This document shows, piece by piece, positions 19,349 to 27,041 of a DNA stretch of 27,041 nucleotides. Source of the stretch: Neocallimastix lanati (nom. inval.) (lineage: Eukaryota > Neocallimastigomycota > Neocallimastigomycetes > Neocallimastigales > Neocallimastigaceae); contig JACVTC010000458.1 in assembly GCA_016946835.1 (NCBI GenBank), positions 1-27,041 on the forward strand, given 5' to 3'. The notes beneath the pieces were generated by a model that searched no databases, was not told the DNA's origin, and saw only the letters and a list, made by a program, of their open reading frames with translations. The translations under genes were made by a program, and so were the position numbers. Within the stretch, counting starts at the first letter, position 1; every line of letters begins with the position of its first letter.

Positions 19349-22173
19349 ACACAATAAAGTATTTTTCTTGTTCTAAATTGGTCTTCAAAAATATCAAAAT
19401 TTTGTTTATAAAGTGAATTTTTTTCAATGGTTAACGTTCTATTATTAGAACTATTTGAACTATCAGAACTATCAGAACTATTAGAACTATTAGAACTATT
19501 AGAACTATTAGAACTATTAGATTCATTATAGGAAGAATTATCACTTTCACTTAATAAAATTGGGGTTGACCTTTCAGAATCGTAAATAAGGTTAGGGCTG
19601 TAAAAACTTTTGCCATCATACTCAGCATCCTTATAATATTTATGTTCACTAGAAATATTCCAACTTAATATTTCGTGATTTAGATCATAATCAATATCAT
19701 TATATTTATCTTTATAAATTTTTGAATGTAATTTTCTATTTTTATATAATACGATTGATAAATTTTTAAAAAATGTATCATACTTTATTATATTATTATT
19801 TAATATTATTTGATTATATGCATTTGTCAAATCATTTCTACGATAATAAAATCTAATTATATAATTATACTTTTTTTTATTATTTTTAAATGGATTTATC
19901 ATTCTAGTGTTTTCATTGTCACTAACAGCAAAATAATATCTAACTTTAAAAAATTCAAAATTTATTTTCGTATCTTCATTAATTTTATTTATATATATAT
20001 TTTTAATGTAAATATAGTCATTATAAAATAGTTTATCCAATTTATTGTAAATATAACTAAAAAACAAATTTATGTTATTTTTAAATAAATGATATATTAA
20101 ATCTTTATTAATTTTTTTTGATTTTATTGAAAAGCTTCTACTATTTCTTATTGAATGAAACAATTCTTTCAACACAAAATAATCAAAATAAAAACGATTT
20201 AATTTATATGAAAATATTTCTTTAGAACTTATTTTATTTGCATTATAGGCGTTTTCATTTATTTCTTTAGAACTTATATTTAATGTATAACATAAATTAT
20301 AGATATCACTATATAATTTGTATGCGTTCTTATTATCAATGAAAAGTATTTTTGAAATACATTTTGAATCATTAAAATTATTCAATATGTTAAAAAAACC
20401 ACTAAAAGAAAACTTCTTATTAATTTTGATTATTATTTCTTTTAAATCATTTAAAAAAAATTTTAATTCTTCTAAATTATTTTTTTTTTGCATATTAAAT
20501 GAAAATAATACTATAATTTTTAGGTTATTTTCAAGATCTCTCTTTTCACGGTAAAAAAAATTTATTTTTTTTGATTTTATATTACCATCAATGTTAAAGG
20601 TAATTCTTTCGTTGTTATATTCATACAACGATAATATTTTATTAATTCTAGGTGAATAAAAAAATAATAAAATTTTTAATATAAAAAATTTAAAAAAATC
20701 ATCTCTTATAAATATTTCATAATAAATATAATTATCCTCTTTATTAGATTTAAGATATTCTTTAAATGCTTCCATATTTGTTTTTTTAATAAGATACATT
20801 ATTTTACTTTGCAATATAGAGTCATTAATAGAATTTTTATTTTTTAATTCAAAAAAATTATCCAATTCTTTGCATAGTTTATCCAAATATTCTAATATAC
20901 TTTTAAAATACTTTTTAATATAGTTATCAGAATCTTGTTTATACAAGGAATTCACTCTCGTAAAAGGAACTTCATATTTTACACTATTATAGTATTTATT
21001 TTTTTTTCTATAAGGACATCGAATAGAATTCGGTTTATCTTCTTTTGCAAATAAAATATCATTTTCAAATTTATCTTTAAATATGGGTTTAAAAAGATTT
21101 ATTGTATAGTAATCTATATTTAAAATAGTTTTATAATAATATATATTATACAGTTTATTTATATCATATTTTTTTAAGATAGTATCATTATTATTTATAT
21201 GGTTTAAGATAAAATCAATTTCAGAAAGAATTTCCTTAGTATACCCAAACTTATAATTATTAACATGCTTAACATTTTTCATTTTATTAAAAATAAAATC
21301 TTTATCTTCACTGATATCTTCTACAAAATATCCTTGACATAAAATAAAATCAATTTCATCTTTATTTTTTAGATATACTTTTAAAAACTTTCTATTGGTT
21401 TTAGTATTTGCTAGCTTTATAATAGTCTCAGGTAAAGAGTACTCTTTAGCTTCTTCTTCTTTTGTCATTTTTTCTGTAATAATATTACTATAAATATCAG
21501 TTTTTTTAACATATTTCCAGTATTTTTTTATCCATTCTATATTATAATTTTCAATAAAATCATTAAGTGCATTTAAATGAATTTCAAAAAAAAAGTCACT
21601 TTCTTCTTCCAAATTTATATCTTTTTTCTCAGCATAAGATTTCAAAATCAATTCATAAAGATAATGTTCTAAATTAGCATTATTATTTTCATTTTCAAGT
21701 AAATTTTCAATATTCGTTGTTCTTATTTCCAATTTAAAGTCTTCGACCGAATACTTTTCAGAATATTGAAAAATATATTCTCTCAATATTATATTTTTAA
21801 TTTCAAGTTTTAAATAGTACGTATACAATTTAATTATAAATAAAAAATTAATATATTTATTATACTCTCCTATTTTAAGTAGACAATTACAATAATATCT
21901 GCTCTTTTTAAAAAAGTCATATCGTTCCAAAATCAATACATACTTTAAATAATATTTTAAAATGTCATAAATACTTTCAAAATTAATAAATAAATTTTCT
22001 TTGATTCCTTTAATAATATCAATATCAAAGTATTGGTCAAACAACAAAATTAAAGGTAAATAATTATCTGCTTCTTTACATAACTTTATCAAAAAGTTAA
22101 AAGGAAATAAATAAAATTTCCTTTTTTTATTTATTTGAAATTTAGGGTTATATCCAAAATCAATCTTTTCCAT
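18472..22173 (-). CDS. Hypothetical 1233-aa protein, Ser/Asn repeat and acidic segment
   Basis: An intronless frame from an ATG at 22173 (A at -3) to 18472. I recognise no family. Residues 1-880 look globular and mostly helical, rich in Tyr, Phe, Lys and Ile, with recurrent aromatic clusters and no signal peptide, so an intracellular protein is likely. A motif ISSKEI is present twice about 20 residues apart in the middle. Residues about 884-909 form a hydrophilic Ser-Ser-Asn repeat encoded by a 9-bp minisatellite. Residues about 1055-1085 are strongly acidic (Glu, Asp, Ser). The last 150 residues are again folded-looking and are conserved in the pseudogene at 5385-6259. No ankyrin consensus, catalytic motif or transmembrane segment is evident. 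The 5' flank carries three copies of a 56-bp unit. It may be lineage-specific. Confidence 0.8.
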   Translation of the reverse strand: MEKIDFGYNPKFQINKKRKFYLFPFNFLIKLCKEADNYLPLILLFDQYFDIDIIKGIKENLFINFESIYDILKYYLKYVLILERYDFFKKSRYYCNCLLKIGEYNKYINFLFIIKLYTYYLKLEIKNIILREYIFQYSEKYSVEDFKLEIRTTNIENLLENENNNANLEHYLYELILKSYAEKKDINLEEESDFFFEIHLNALNDFIENYNIEWIKKYWKYVKKTDIYSNIITEKMTKEEEAKEYSLPETIIKLANTKTNRKFLKVYLKNKDEIDFILCQGYFVEDISEDKDFIFNKMKNVKHVNNYKFGYTKEILSEIDFILNHINNNDTILKKYDINKLYNIYYYKTILNIDYYTINLFKPIFKDKFENDILFAKEDKPNSIRCPYRKKNKYYNSVKYEVPFTRVNSLYKQDSDNYIKKYFKSILEYLDKLCKELDNFFELKNKNSINDSILQSKIMYLIKKTNMEAFKEYLKSNKEDNYIYYEIFIRDDFFKFFILKILLFFYSPRINKILSLYEYNNERITFNIDGNIKSKKINFFYREKRDLENNLKIIVLFSFNMQKKNNLEELKFFLNDLKEIIIKINKKFSFSGFFNILNNFNDSKCISKILFIDNKNAYKLYSDIYNLCYTLNISSKEINENAYNANKISSKEIFSYKLNRFYFDYFVLKELFHSIRNSRSFSIKSKKINKDLIYHLFKNNINLFFSYIYNKLDKLFYNDYIYIKNIYINKINEDTKINFEFFKVRYYFAVSDNENTRMINPFKNNKKKYNYIIRFYYRRNDLTNAYNQIILNNNIIKYDTFFKNLSIVLYKNRKLHSKIYKDKYNDIDYDLNHEILSWNISSEHKYYKDAEYDGKSFYSPNLIYDSERSTPILLSESDNSSYNESNSSNSSNSSNSSNSSDSSDSSNSSNNRTLTIEKNSLYKQNFDIFEDQFRTRKILYCVYKKFKTFNIRYKKSNYKKLKINDFNIIYNEYYKKLRSSYAFDFILDILKFTFCFEDNIYKFKINLKNHSEYNVIPNLLVDYEYSNEYIRFLESIIEFYDAGLNYKYNGLIINNFSTNEDEENSESEDSDNEEDSENAESDNEEERNKINNLNDLYHNFYNIRLTNNEIYEIDNENKNFFALTMGIYLLNSNYSSNYIYNTLNNINYCHYNEMVFKSGIISKWLKWINNYSFTNETNNFYVNPNKEEQTILYSIKDFFKFDDYTTINRIALPSFLYYLSDNNIYNTYNLKLG
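19445..19520. repeat. 9-bp coding minisatellite (Ser-Ser-Asn)
   Basis: About eight units of a 9-bp motif (plus strand AGAACTATT, with some ATC variants) encode Ser-Ser-Asn or Ser-Ser-Asp on the minus strand. It lies about 100 bp upstream in coding sense from the point where the segmental duplication ends, so it is not shared with the pseudogene. Confidence 0.88.
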
Positions 22174-22440
22174 AATATTAAAGATATTTTAACATTATAT
22201 TATTTTAAAATTACAATTTTATTTTTAAAATATATATATATATTTTAAAAATATTACTAAAAAATTAAATAATATATATTGTATTTAAAAAAAAAAAATA
22301 TTAAAAATTTAGGCAATAAATATATAAAAATTAATAGTGACTATATATAAAATGCATTATTTTAATGTAAATTAGACATATTTATAAATATGTACTAGCA
22401 AAATTTATAAATATAATTATATATAAAGAAAATATATATA
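22174..22440. promoter_or_regulatory. 5' flank of the 1233-aa gene
   Basis: Placed by position only: AT-rich sequence directly upstream (minus sense) of the start codon, with TA runs and no distinct element that can be singled out. Confidence 0.3.
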
Positions 22441-22443
22441 TAA

Positions 22444-22616
22444 AAAAATATATATTATTAAGTGATGATTAAGAATAAAAAATAAAAATATTTTCTTAAA
22501 AAAATATATATTATTAAGTGATGATTAAGAATAAAAAATAAAAATATTTTCTTAAAAAAATATATATTATTAAGTGATGATTAAGAATAAAAAATAAAAA
22601 TATTTTCTTAAAAAAA
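22444..22616. repeat. 56-bp minisatellite, three near-identical copies
   Basis: AGTGATGATTAAGAATAAAA recurs at 22461, 22517 and 22573, each followed by AATATTTTCTT and an A-run plus TATATATTATT. Copies are almost identical, indicating recent expansion. It lies about 270-440 bp upstream of the 1233-aa gene start. Confidence 0.95.
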
Positions 22617-22755
22617 TATATATATATATTTATCAATAAAATGATTATAATTTAAAAATAAGTAAAGAAATAATAATATAAAAAATATTTATATTAAAAT
22701 ATCAAATTAAATTTACCCAATAATTAAAAAAAAAAAAAAAAAAAAAATTAATTTG

Positions 22756-22920
22756 TATTATTTATTATTTATTATTTATTATTTATTATTTATTATTTAT
22801 TATTTATTATTTATTATTTATTATTTATTATTTATTATTTATTATTTATTATTTGTATTATTTATTATTTATTATTTATTATTTATTATTTATTATTTAT
22901 TATTTATTATTTATTATTTA
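22756..22920. repeat. 7-bp microsatellite (TTATTTA)n with one interruption
   Basis: Two perfect runs of the heptamer are separated by ATTTGTATTA. The same ATTTGTATTA begins the first run exactly 100 bp earlier (G at 22755 and 22855), so the interruption probably arose by duplicating the array start. An A17 run precedes it (22731-22747). Confidence 0.95.
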
Positions 22921-22934
22921 TATGTTAATATTTT

Positions 22935-23547
22935 CGGTCAGGTTCTATCCTGGTTGTTAGTTTTCGAGCTAGTATACATAAGGGTCCTGGTTCGATCACG
23001 TCCTTTGACCATTTTCTGCGATTTTTCATCACTGAGGTTTTTTAGGAACATGGTGGTTAGGACACAGGTAAATATTCCCCTAATCTTATATATATATTAT
23101 TCTCATATCTCCTAAGTAATATAGACAAGATACTGTCCTAACTGTGGGCTTGAGAGGGTTGCACAAGTACTGTCATTAATATACTTACGAAGGAGTTCCG
23201 GCATATGAAAATCATATGCTTGTAGATTTAAGTCTACAAAACGCAATCTTTTTGACTATTAATGCTATAATTAAAAGTGAGCTAGTGCGTTTCTCTTGGA
23301 TTAGCAAAGACTAGCCTCGTTTCAACAGAAGTTAGGAACTGGAGAATTACTTAAGAGAAAAAAGGGTACTAGAAAATTCTCACAATTATAAGCATGTCAG
23401 AGCGCCAATGCTGAACCACAGTAAGGCTGTCCAGTAGGGACGATATCCACCTATGTGAAAGCATAAGAAAGTGTTGTGACTACCTTAATATTCTCTGCTA
23501 TGAGGGGAGCAAAAGAGTTGTACACACCGGAAGTAAAAAAAAAAAAA
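22935..23547 (+). mobile_element. Polyadenylated noncoding retroposon-like insertion with tRNA-like head
   Basis: About 600 bp of clearly higher GC interrupts otherwise AT-only DNA. It starts with a tRNA-like segment (22936-23010), contains no usable reading frame in any frame, and ends with A13 (23535-23547). A single-copy 26-bp sequence just before it (22908-22933) recurs identically just after it (23555-23580). It is rich in hairpins: GCATATG/CATATGC (23201-23219) directly followed by TTGTAGA/TCTACAA (23220-23239). The features fit a long tRNA-derived SINE: internal RNA polymerase III promoter, structured body, poly-A tail and flanking direct repeats. Against this, the body is long for a SINE and the flanking repeat belongs to a local minisatellite. 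An alternative is a retrotransposed structured RNA. No second copy lies in this window. Confidence 0.6.
22936..23010 (+). promoter_or_regulatory. tRNA-like head with A and B boxes
   Basis: GGTCAGG (22936-22942) and TTTGACC (23004-23010) can form a 7-bp acceptor-like stem with two G-U pairs, 75 bases apart end to end, the length of a tRNA. GGTTCGATCAC (22989-22999) matches the B-box consensus GGTTCGANNCC at all but one position, and TGGTTGTTAG (22951-22960) is A-box-like. D and anticodon arms do not fold canonically and the T-stem is weak, so this is a degenerate promoter module rather than a functional tRNA. Confidence 0.55.
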
Positions 23548-23550
23548 TGG

Positions 23551-23613
23551 TTAATATTTATTATTTATATGTTAATATTTATTATTTATATGTTAATTTT
23601 TATTATTTATATG
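23551..23613. repeat. 21-bp minisatellite, three copies
   Basis: Three 21-bp units (TTAATATTTATTATTTATAT plus G; one base differs in the third) follow the poly-A tail. One further partial unit lies immediately upstream of the insertion, so the insertion either split this array or carries it as target duplication. Confidence 0.88.
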
Positions 23614-23639
23614 TTAATTTTAATTATTTATTATTCAAT

Positions 23640-24180
23640 TATTCAATTATATATAATATTTATTATTTTACATAAATTAAAATATAGATTTTTTTATGAA
23701 ATATAATGACTTATTTTTATGTAACAAGTAGATTTTTATTAATAATAAATTTTATTATTAAAATATATTATTTAAAAAATTAATTATATATAATAACTAA
23801 ACTTTCCAAAAAAAAAAAAAATTACAATTTATAAAAAATATTAATAATTTATATAAACTGAATTTATTATTTATTTTATAATTACAATATTTATATAAAT
23901 TATAATAATTTAAAAGAAAGAAAATTTATAGCAATATATATATGCTAGCTATATTTTTTATTTATTTATTTATTTATTTATTGTTTTTTTAATTATTTAA
24001 TTATTTATTTACTTATTTAACTATTATTTATTTATTTATTTTTTATATATTTATTTTTTTATTAATTTATTTTTTAAATAAATTTCTACTACTTTTAATT
24101 TAATATATATTAATCTAAATTTGAATAAAAAGCTAAAATTTTTATTTAAATTTTTTCTTTAATTCTTAGAAATACTGGAA
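23640..24180. other. AT-rich spacer, no gene seen
   Basis: Only TTTA microsatellite (about 23960-24040), TA and A/T homopolymer stretches. No frame or structure stands out. Confidence 0.55.
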
Positions 24181-24185
24181 AAAAA

Positions 24186-24250
24186 CAAAAAAAAAAAAAA
24201 ACAAAAAAAAAAAAAAACAAAAAAAAAAAAAAACAAAAAAAAAAAAAAAG
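24186..24250. repeat. Regular 16-bp array: C followed by fifteen A, four units
   Basis: C occurs at 24186, 24202, 24218 and 24234, and a G closes the series at 24250. All spacings are exactly 16, with only A between. The regularity shows duplication of a whole unit rather than simple slippage of a poly-A tract. Confidence 0.95.
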
Positions 24251-24695
24251 AAATAAATCTTTTTAATAATTATTTATGTCTATGTATAATTATAAAATAT
24301 TATTTAATAATATTTAATAAGTAGTATTATCATTTCTGCTTTGAAACGATCTAATTCCTAGTTAATTTTAATTTAATAAAACTTTTGGTATCTTGTTAGT
24401 ATTCTTATATGAATATAAATAATAATGATATCTATTAAGATCAATATTAAACTAAATAGTTTATTGTTTTTATTTGATATATATATATTATCCATTCTAA
24501 TATGAACACTTAACATATTGCCTATTTAACAATATAATTATAGTCCGATCAAAAGTATATTCAATTATAGATGAATGTAATACTAATTTTTTATGTGTAA
24601 TAATCTAGGTTCAAAATATTATTAATAATATATAAAAAATATTTTTAAATTAACTTTAATAAATATATATTAGAATAATTTTCTAGACTTTGAAA

Positions 24696-24747
24696 TAGTA
24701 AGTAAATAGGGTAATAGAACCTATTTGCTCTTCCCTTTTACTTACTA
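24696..24747. repeat. Inverted repeat with 15-bp arms
   Basis: TAGTAAGTAAATAGGG (24696-24711) pairs with CCCTTTTACTTACTA (24733-24747) over 15 bp with one bulged base, leaving a 21-base loop. It lies in a more complex block (about 24330-24970) that looks like eroded mobile-element DNA. Confidence 0.75.
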
Positions 24748-24815
24748 CAACAGTTAATTATAATAATTTTCTACTATGTATTGTCTTACTTCTTCGACGT
24801 CGACACAATCCAACC

Positions 24816-24971
24816 CTAGTTAAGGATAATATAGTAAGACTTACCCGAAAAAAATTTTTCAAATCGGGCCTCTTTTTTGCCATTGAACTCCTTGTACCAT
24901 CTGTGGGAATAGTCAACTATACAATCCTCTAAAATTAAGTGGAACCAAAATGTTAATTTTATTTGACTCAT
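24816..24971 (-). pseudogene. Possible LTR-retrotransposon gag fragment
   Basis: A short minus-strand frame of 51 codons begins MSQIKLTFWFHLILEDCIVD and continues with SHRWYKEFN and RFEKFF. The spacing of aromatic and acidic residues recalls the capsid region of Ty3/Gypsy-type Gag, where Trp-Tyr-x-x-Phe and a downstream Phe-rich helix are common. GC content is above the surroundings. The frame ends at a TAG at 24816 soon after a T7 run where a shift could have occurred. No protease, reverse transcriptase, LTR or primer-binding site is found nearby. The resemblance is by eye only. Confidence 0.28.
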
Positions 24972-26506
24972 AAATGTTAGAATTAATCTAAAAATAAATT
25001 AATAAAATTTATTTAAATTTACTCTGATACTTTATTAATCGTTTTATTTAAATATTTCATTTTATATCTATATATAATAGTATTATTTAATTGATTATTT
25101 CATATTAGTGAAACTTAAAATTTTTTATTTAATCTTTTATAGAATTATTACTTTACATATTATTAAAATTTATTAAAATATTTAAATATTTATATAATTA
25201 AATATTTATAATAAAATTTAATAATAAAATTTCTTTAAATATTAAAAATAAATAAAGTAAAAATATAATAATAAAAGTCTTTATTAATGAAATAATTATT
25301 TAAATAAATGTAAAAATATAATAATAAAAATCTTTATTAATGAAATAATTATTTAAATAAATGTAAAACGTGCTTATTTAATATAATTATAAAATATTTT
25401 TACTTATTATTTATGCATATAAATATACATTGATGAAAATAAAAATCAATAGATATATTTTCAATATATATAGATTGAAAAAATAATTATTGACTATATT
25501 AATCTAATCCTATATTAATTCCCTTTTCTAAAATATTTTAGAAAAATAAGTTTTATTCAATATCTATATATTTTGACAAAAATGATATCTGTTTCTATTT
25601 TATTTCAATTAATTTTGTATATTATAAATATTTGATAAAGAAAATAATTTTATTTTTACTTTATATTTATTAAGAAATATAAAGAAATAAAACTTTTCTT
25701 AAAAACTAATTTTTAATTTTTAAAAAAAAAAATTTAAAAAAAAAAAAAATATAAATTAATTATATATTTATGTAAAATTGTTAAAGATTTTAATTTTTAA
25801 ATTATTTAAAATGATATGATAAATAAAATTAAGGTAATTGCTTTATATTTCTTGATTTTACCAAATAATAATAATAATAAAAATAATAAAATAAAATAAA
25901 AAAAAAAAAGTAATAATAAAATAAATAAAAAGAAAGAATTAAAACAATTAACGATTATTTAATAATTATTTCATTAATTATTACAAAGTATAATATATAT
26001 ATTATAAAAATATTTAATATTAATAATAAAAACATTAAAATATTAGTACTAATTATAACTTTATAATTTATAATTTTTTATTCTAATGTGTATGTATATT
26101 TTCATTTATTATTTTTATCTTTTTTTTTTATATCACTATCTCTTATTTATAATTATTTCTACTTTTATTAAATGCTTATTTTTAATCATTTTATTTATTT
26201 CTATTTAATTATATCTATTTTTTTAAAATTATAATTATAATTGTATTTATAAATATATTTTTATATTTTAATTTTGTTTTTTTATTTTTTATTATTATTT
26301 TTCTTATTTTTATATTTTGACTTTTTTTTAAATATTATTCATATATTCTTAATGTAATAATATTATTAAAATAAAATTCTTTATACTTTTAATTTGTAAT
26401 TTTTCTTTTTCTTTTTTTTATATTTTATTTATTTATTTATTTATTTTTATTTTATTTTTTAATTTTTAGTTACTAAAACTTTAAATATTAAATTCAAATT
26501 ACTAAC
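24972..26506. other. AT-rich spacer, no gene seen
   Basis: A/T-only stretches with homopolymers and an AAT run (25866-25879). The only structured item is a 53-bp tandem duplication at 25257-25367, annotated separately. Confidence 0.55.
25257..25367. repeat. 53-bp tandem duplication
   Basis: Two near-identical units (GTAAAAATATAATAATAAAA at 25257 and 25310, then TCTTTATTAATGAAATAATT) differ at one visible base. The array is recent and noncoding. Confidence 0.92.
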
Positions 26507-27041
26507 TTAAATAGATTCAATTATTCCTTTTATATTTTCAAAATTAAATGGAGAAGAAAATTCTTTAATATAATTATAAATAGGTTCTACAATACTAATA
26601 TAATCAATTAATGCTTTTTTTTCTGTAGTATTGTGGTCAATAACGTTGTTTATATTTTTATTTATATTTATTGTTATTATTTCACCAATATAGTTTAAAT
26701 TACTATTAATAAAAATAATTTCAGCATCCGAATATTTTCTTTTAGTTGCAAAAGCGTTAATTTTTTTGTAATACTTTTTTAAGGAACTGTTATCATTTAT
26801 TATAATAGTTTTAATATTTAATATTTTATTAGTTAATTCCGAATAAAAATTAATTAATGCATTTTCAATAGTATCTAATAAATTATCTTTCAATTGCTCA
26901 TCGCTGAAAAGTTTATAGGCATATTGAATATAATTATTATTTCTCCTTAATGGCTTTATATTCATCAAATACTTAGAAAACCAGTATTTATATTTTTCTA
27001 CAATATAAGTATTAAGATTTAAACCTACTGAAATTATATCA
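26507..27041 (-). CDS. Hypothetical protein, C-terminal part (5' end beyond the window)
   Basis: The frame ending with TAA at 26507 is open without a stop to the right edge, giving at least 178 residues; codons upstream of the first in-window ATG (26965) are also open, so the true start lies outside. The visible part begins DIISVGLNLNTYIVEKYKYW and ends FENIKGIIESI. It looks like a mostly helical soluble domain with no signal peptide in view, no ankyrin consensus and no catalytic motif. I do not recognise it. Base use is more balanced than in the flanks, which supports coding. Like the other genes it reads toward the left telomere. Confidence 0.65.
   Translation of the reverse strand, partial: DIISVGLNLNTYIVEKYKYWFSKYLMNIKPLRRNNNYIQYAYKLFSDEQLKDNLLDTIENALINFYSELTNKILNIKTIIINDNSSLKKYYKKINAFATKRKYSDAEIIFINSNLNYIGEIITININKNINNVIDHNTTEKKALIDYISIVEPIYNYIKEFSSPFNFENIKGIIESI

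Noticed and set aside
22936-23010. Functional tRNA gene
   Set aside because: Acceptor-like ends and B box are present, but the D, anticodon and T arms do not fold properly and no anticodon can be assigned.
22753-23115. 120-codon plus-strand frame through the heptamer array into the insertion
   Set aside because: Its first half is microsatellite translation (Leu/Phe/Ile/Tyr periodic) and the rest runs through the tRNA-like head; no protein-like conservation is visible.
23518-23529. TTGTACACACCG, identical to part of the conserved 3' end of small-subunit rRNA
   Set aside because: The following bases are not the rRNA continuation (CCCGTC) and the upstream sequence does not form the expected rRNA helices; a 12-base chance or convergent match.
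23476-23706. 76-codon plus frame across the 3' end of the insertion
   Set aside because: It runs through the poly-A tail and the 21-bp minisatellite; the repeated peptide reflects the 21-bp period.

Overview
The window is the left end of a eukaryotic chromosome. It opens with about 526 bp of C-rich telomere repeat (CCCTAA / CCCCTAA, i.e. TTAGGG/TTAGGGG on the other strand) and continues into gene-poor, extremely AT-rich subtelomeric DNA full of homopolymers, microsatellites and tandem arrays. Long intronless reading frames rich in Asn, Lys, Ile and Ser, poly-Asn and poly-Ser tracts, and a degenerate ankyrin-repeat protein best fit an anaerobic gut fungus (Neocallimastigomycota). This placement is an inference from style, not from a marker gene. 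Plasmodium and Dictyostelium fit less well because of the telomere unit.

Layout: telomere (1-526); a secreted, Ser-tract protein gene whose last codons and stop lie inside the telomere (507-4664, minus); a truncated, frameshifted copy of the 3' part of a gene that is complete further in (5385-6259, inside a 1.2-kb segmental duplication 5075-6259); about 3 kb of degenerate AT repeats with a possible coding relic (6260-9254); a 1657-aa ankyrin-repeat protein with two SUMO-interacting-like motifs and a very basic tail (9255-14228, minus); a 459-bp tandem array of nearly three copies (14423-15745) followed by a two-unit interstitial telomere motif (about 15884); inverted repeats and short tandem repeats (16074-18160); a 1233-aa protein of unknown family (18472-22173, minus), the source-like copy of the pseudogene; minisatellites; a higher-GC noncoding insertion of about 600 bp with a tRNA-like head and a poly-A tail (22935-23547); further relics including a possible retrotransposon gag fragment (24816-24971); and the 3' part of a gene that runs off the right edge (26507-27041, minus).

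All real or broken genes outside the mobile-element relics are on the minus strand, transcribed toward the telomere. Nothing ties the genes into one pathway. The coherent story is chromosome-end biology: apparent telomere addition into a gene, segmental duplication of a gene 3' end, a subtelomeric tandem array, an interstitial telomere motif, and a retroposon landing in a minisatellite. The most interesting items are the gene-telomere junction and the structured, polyadenylated noncoding insertion.
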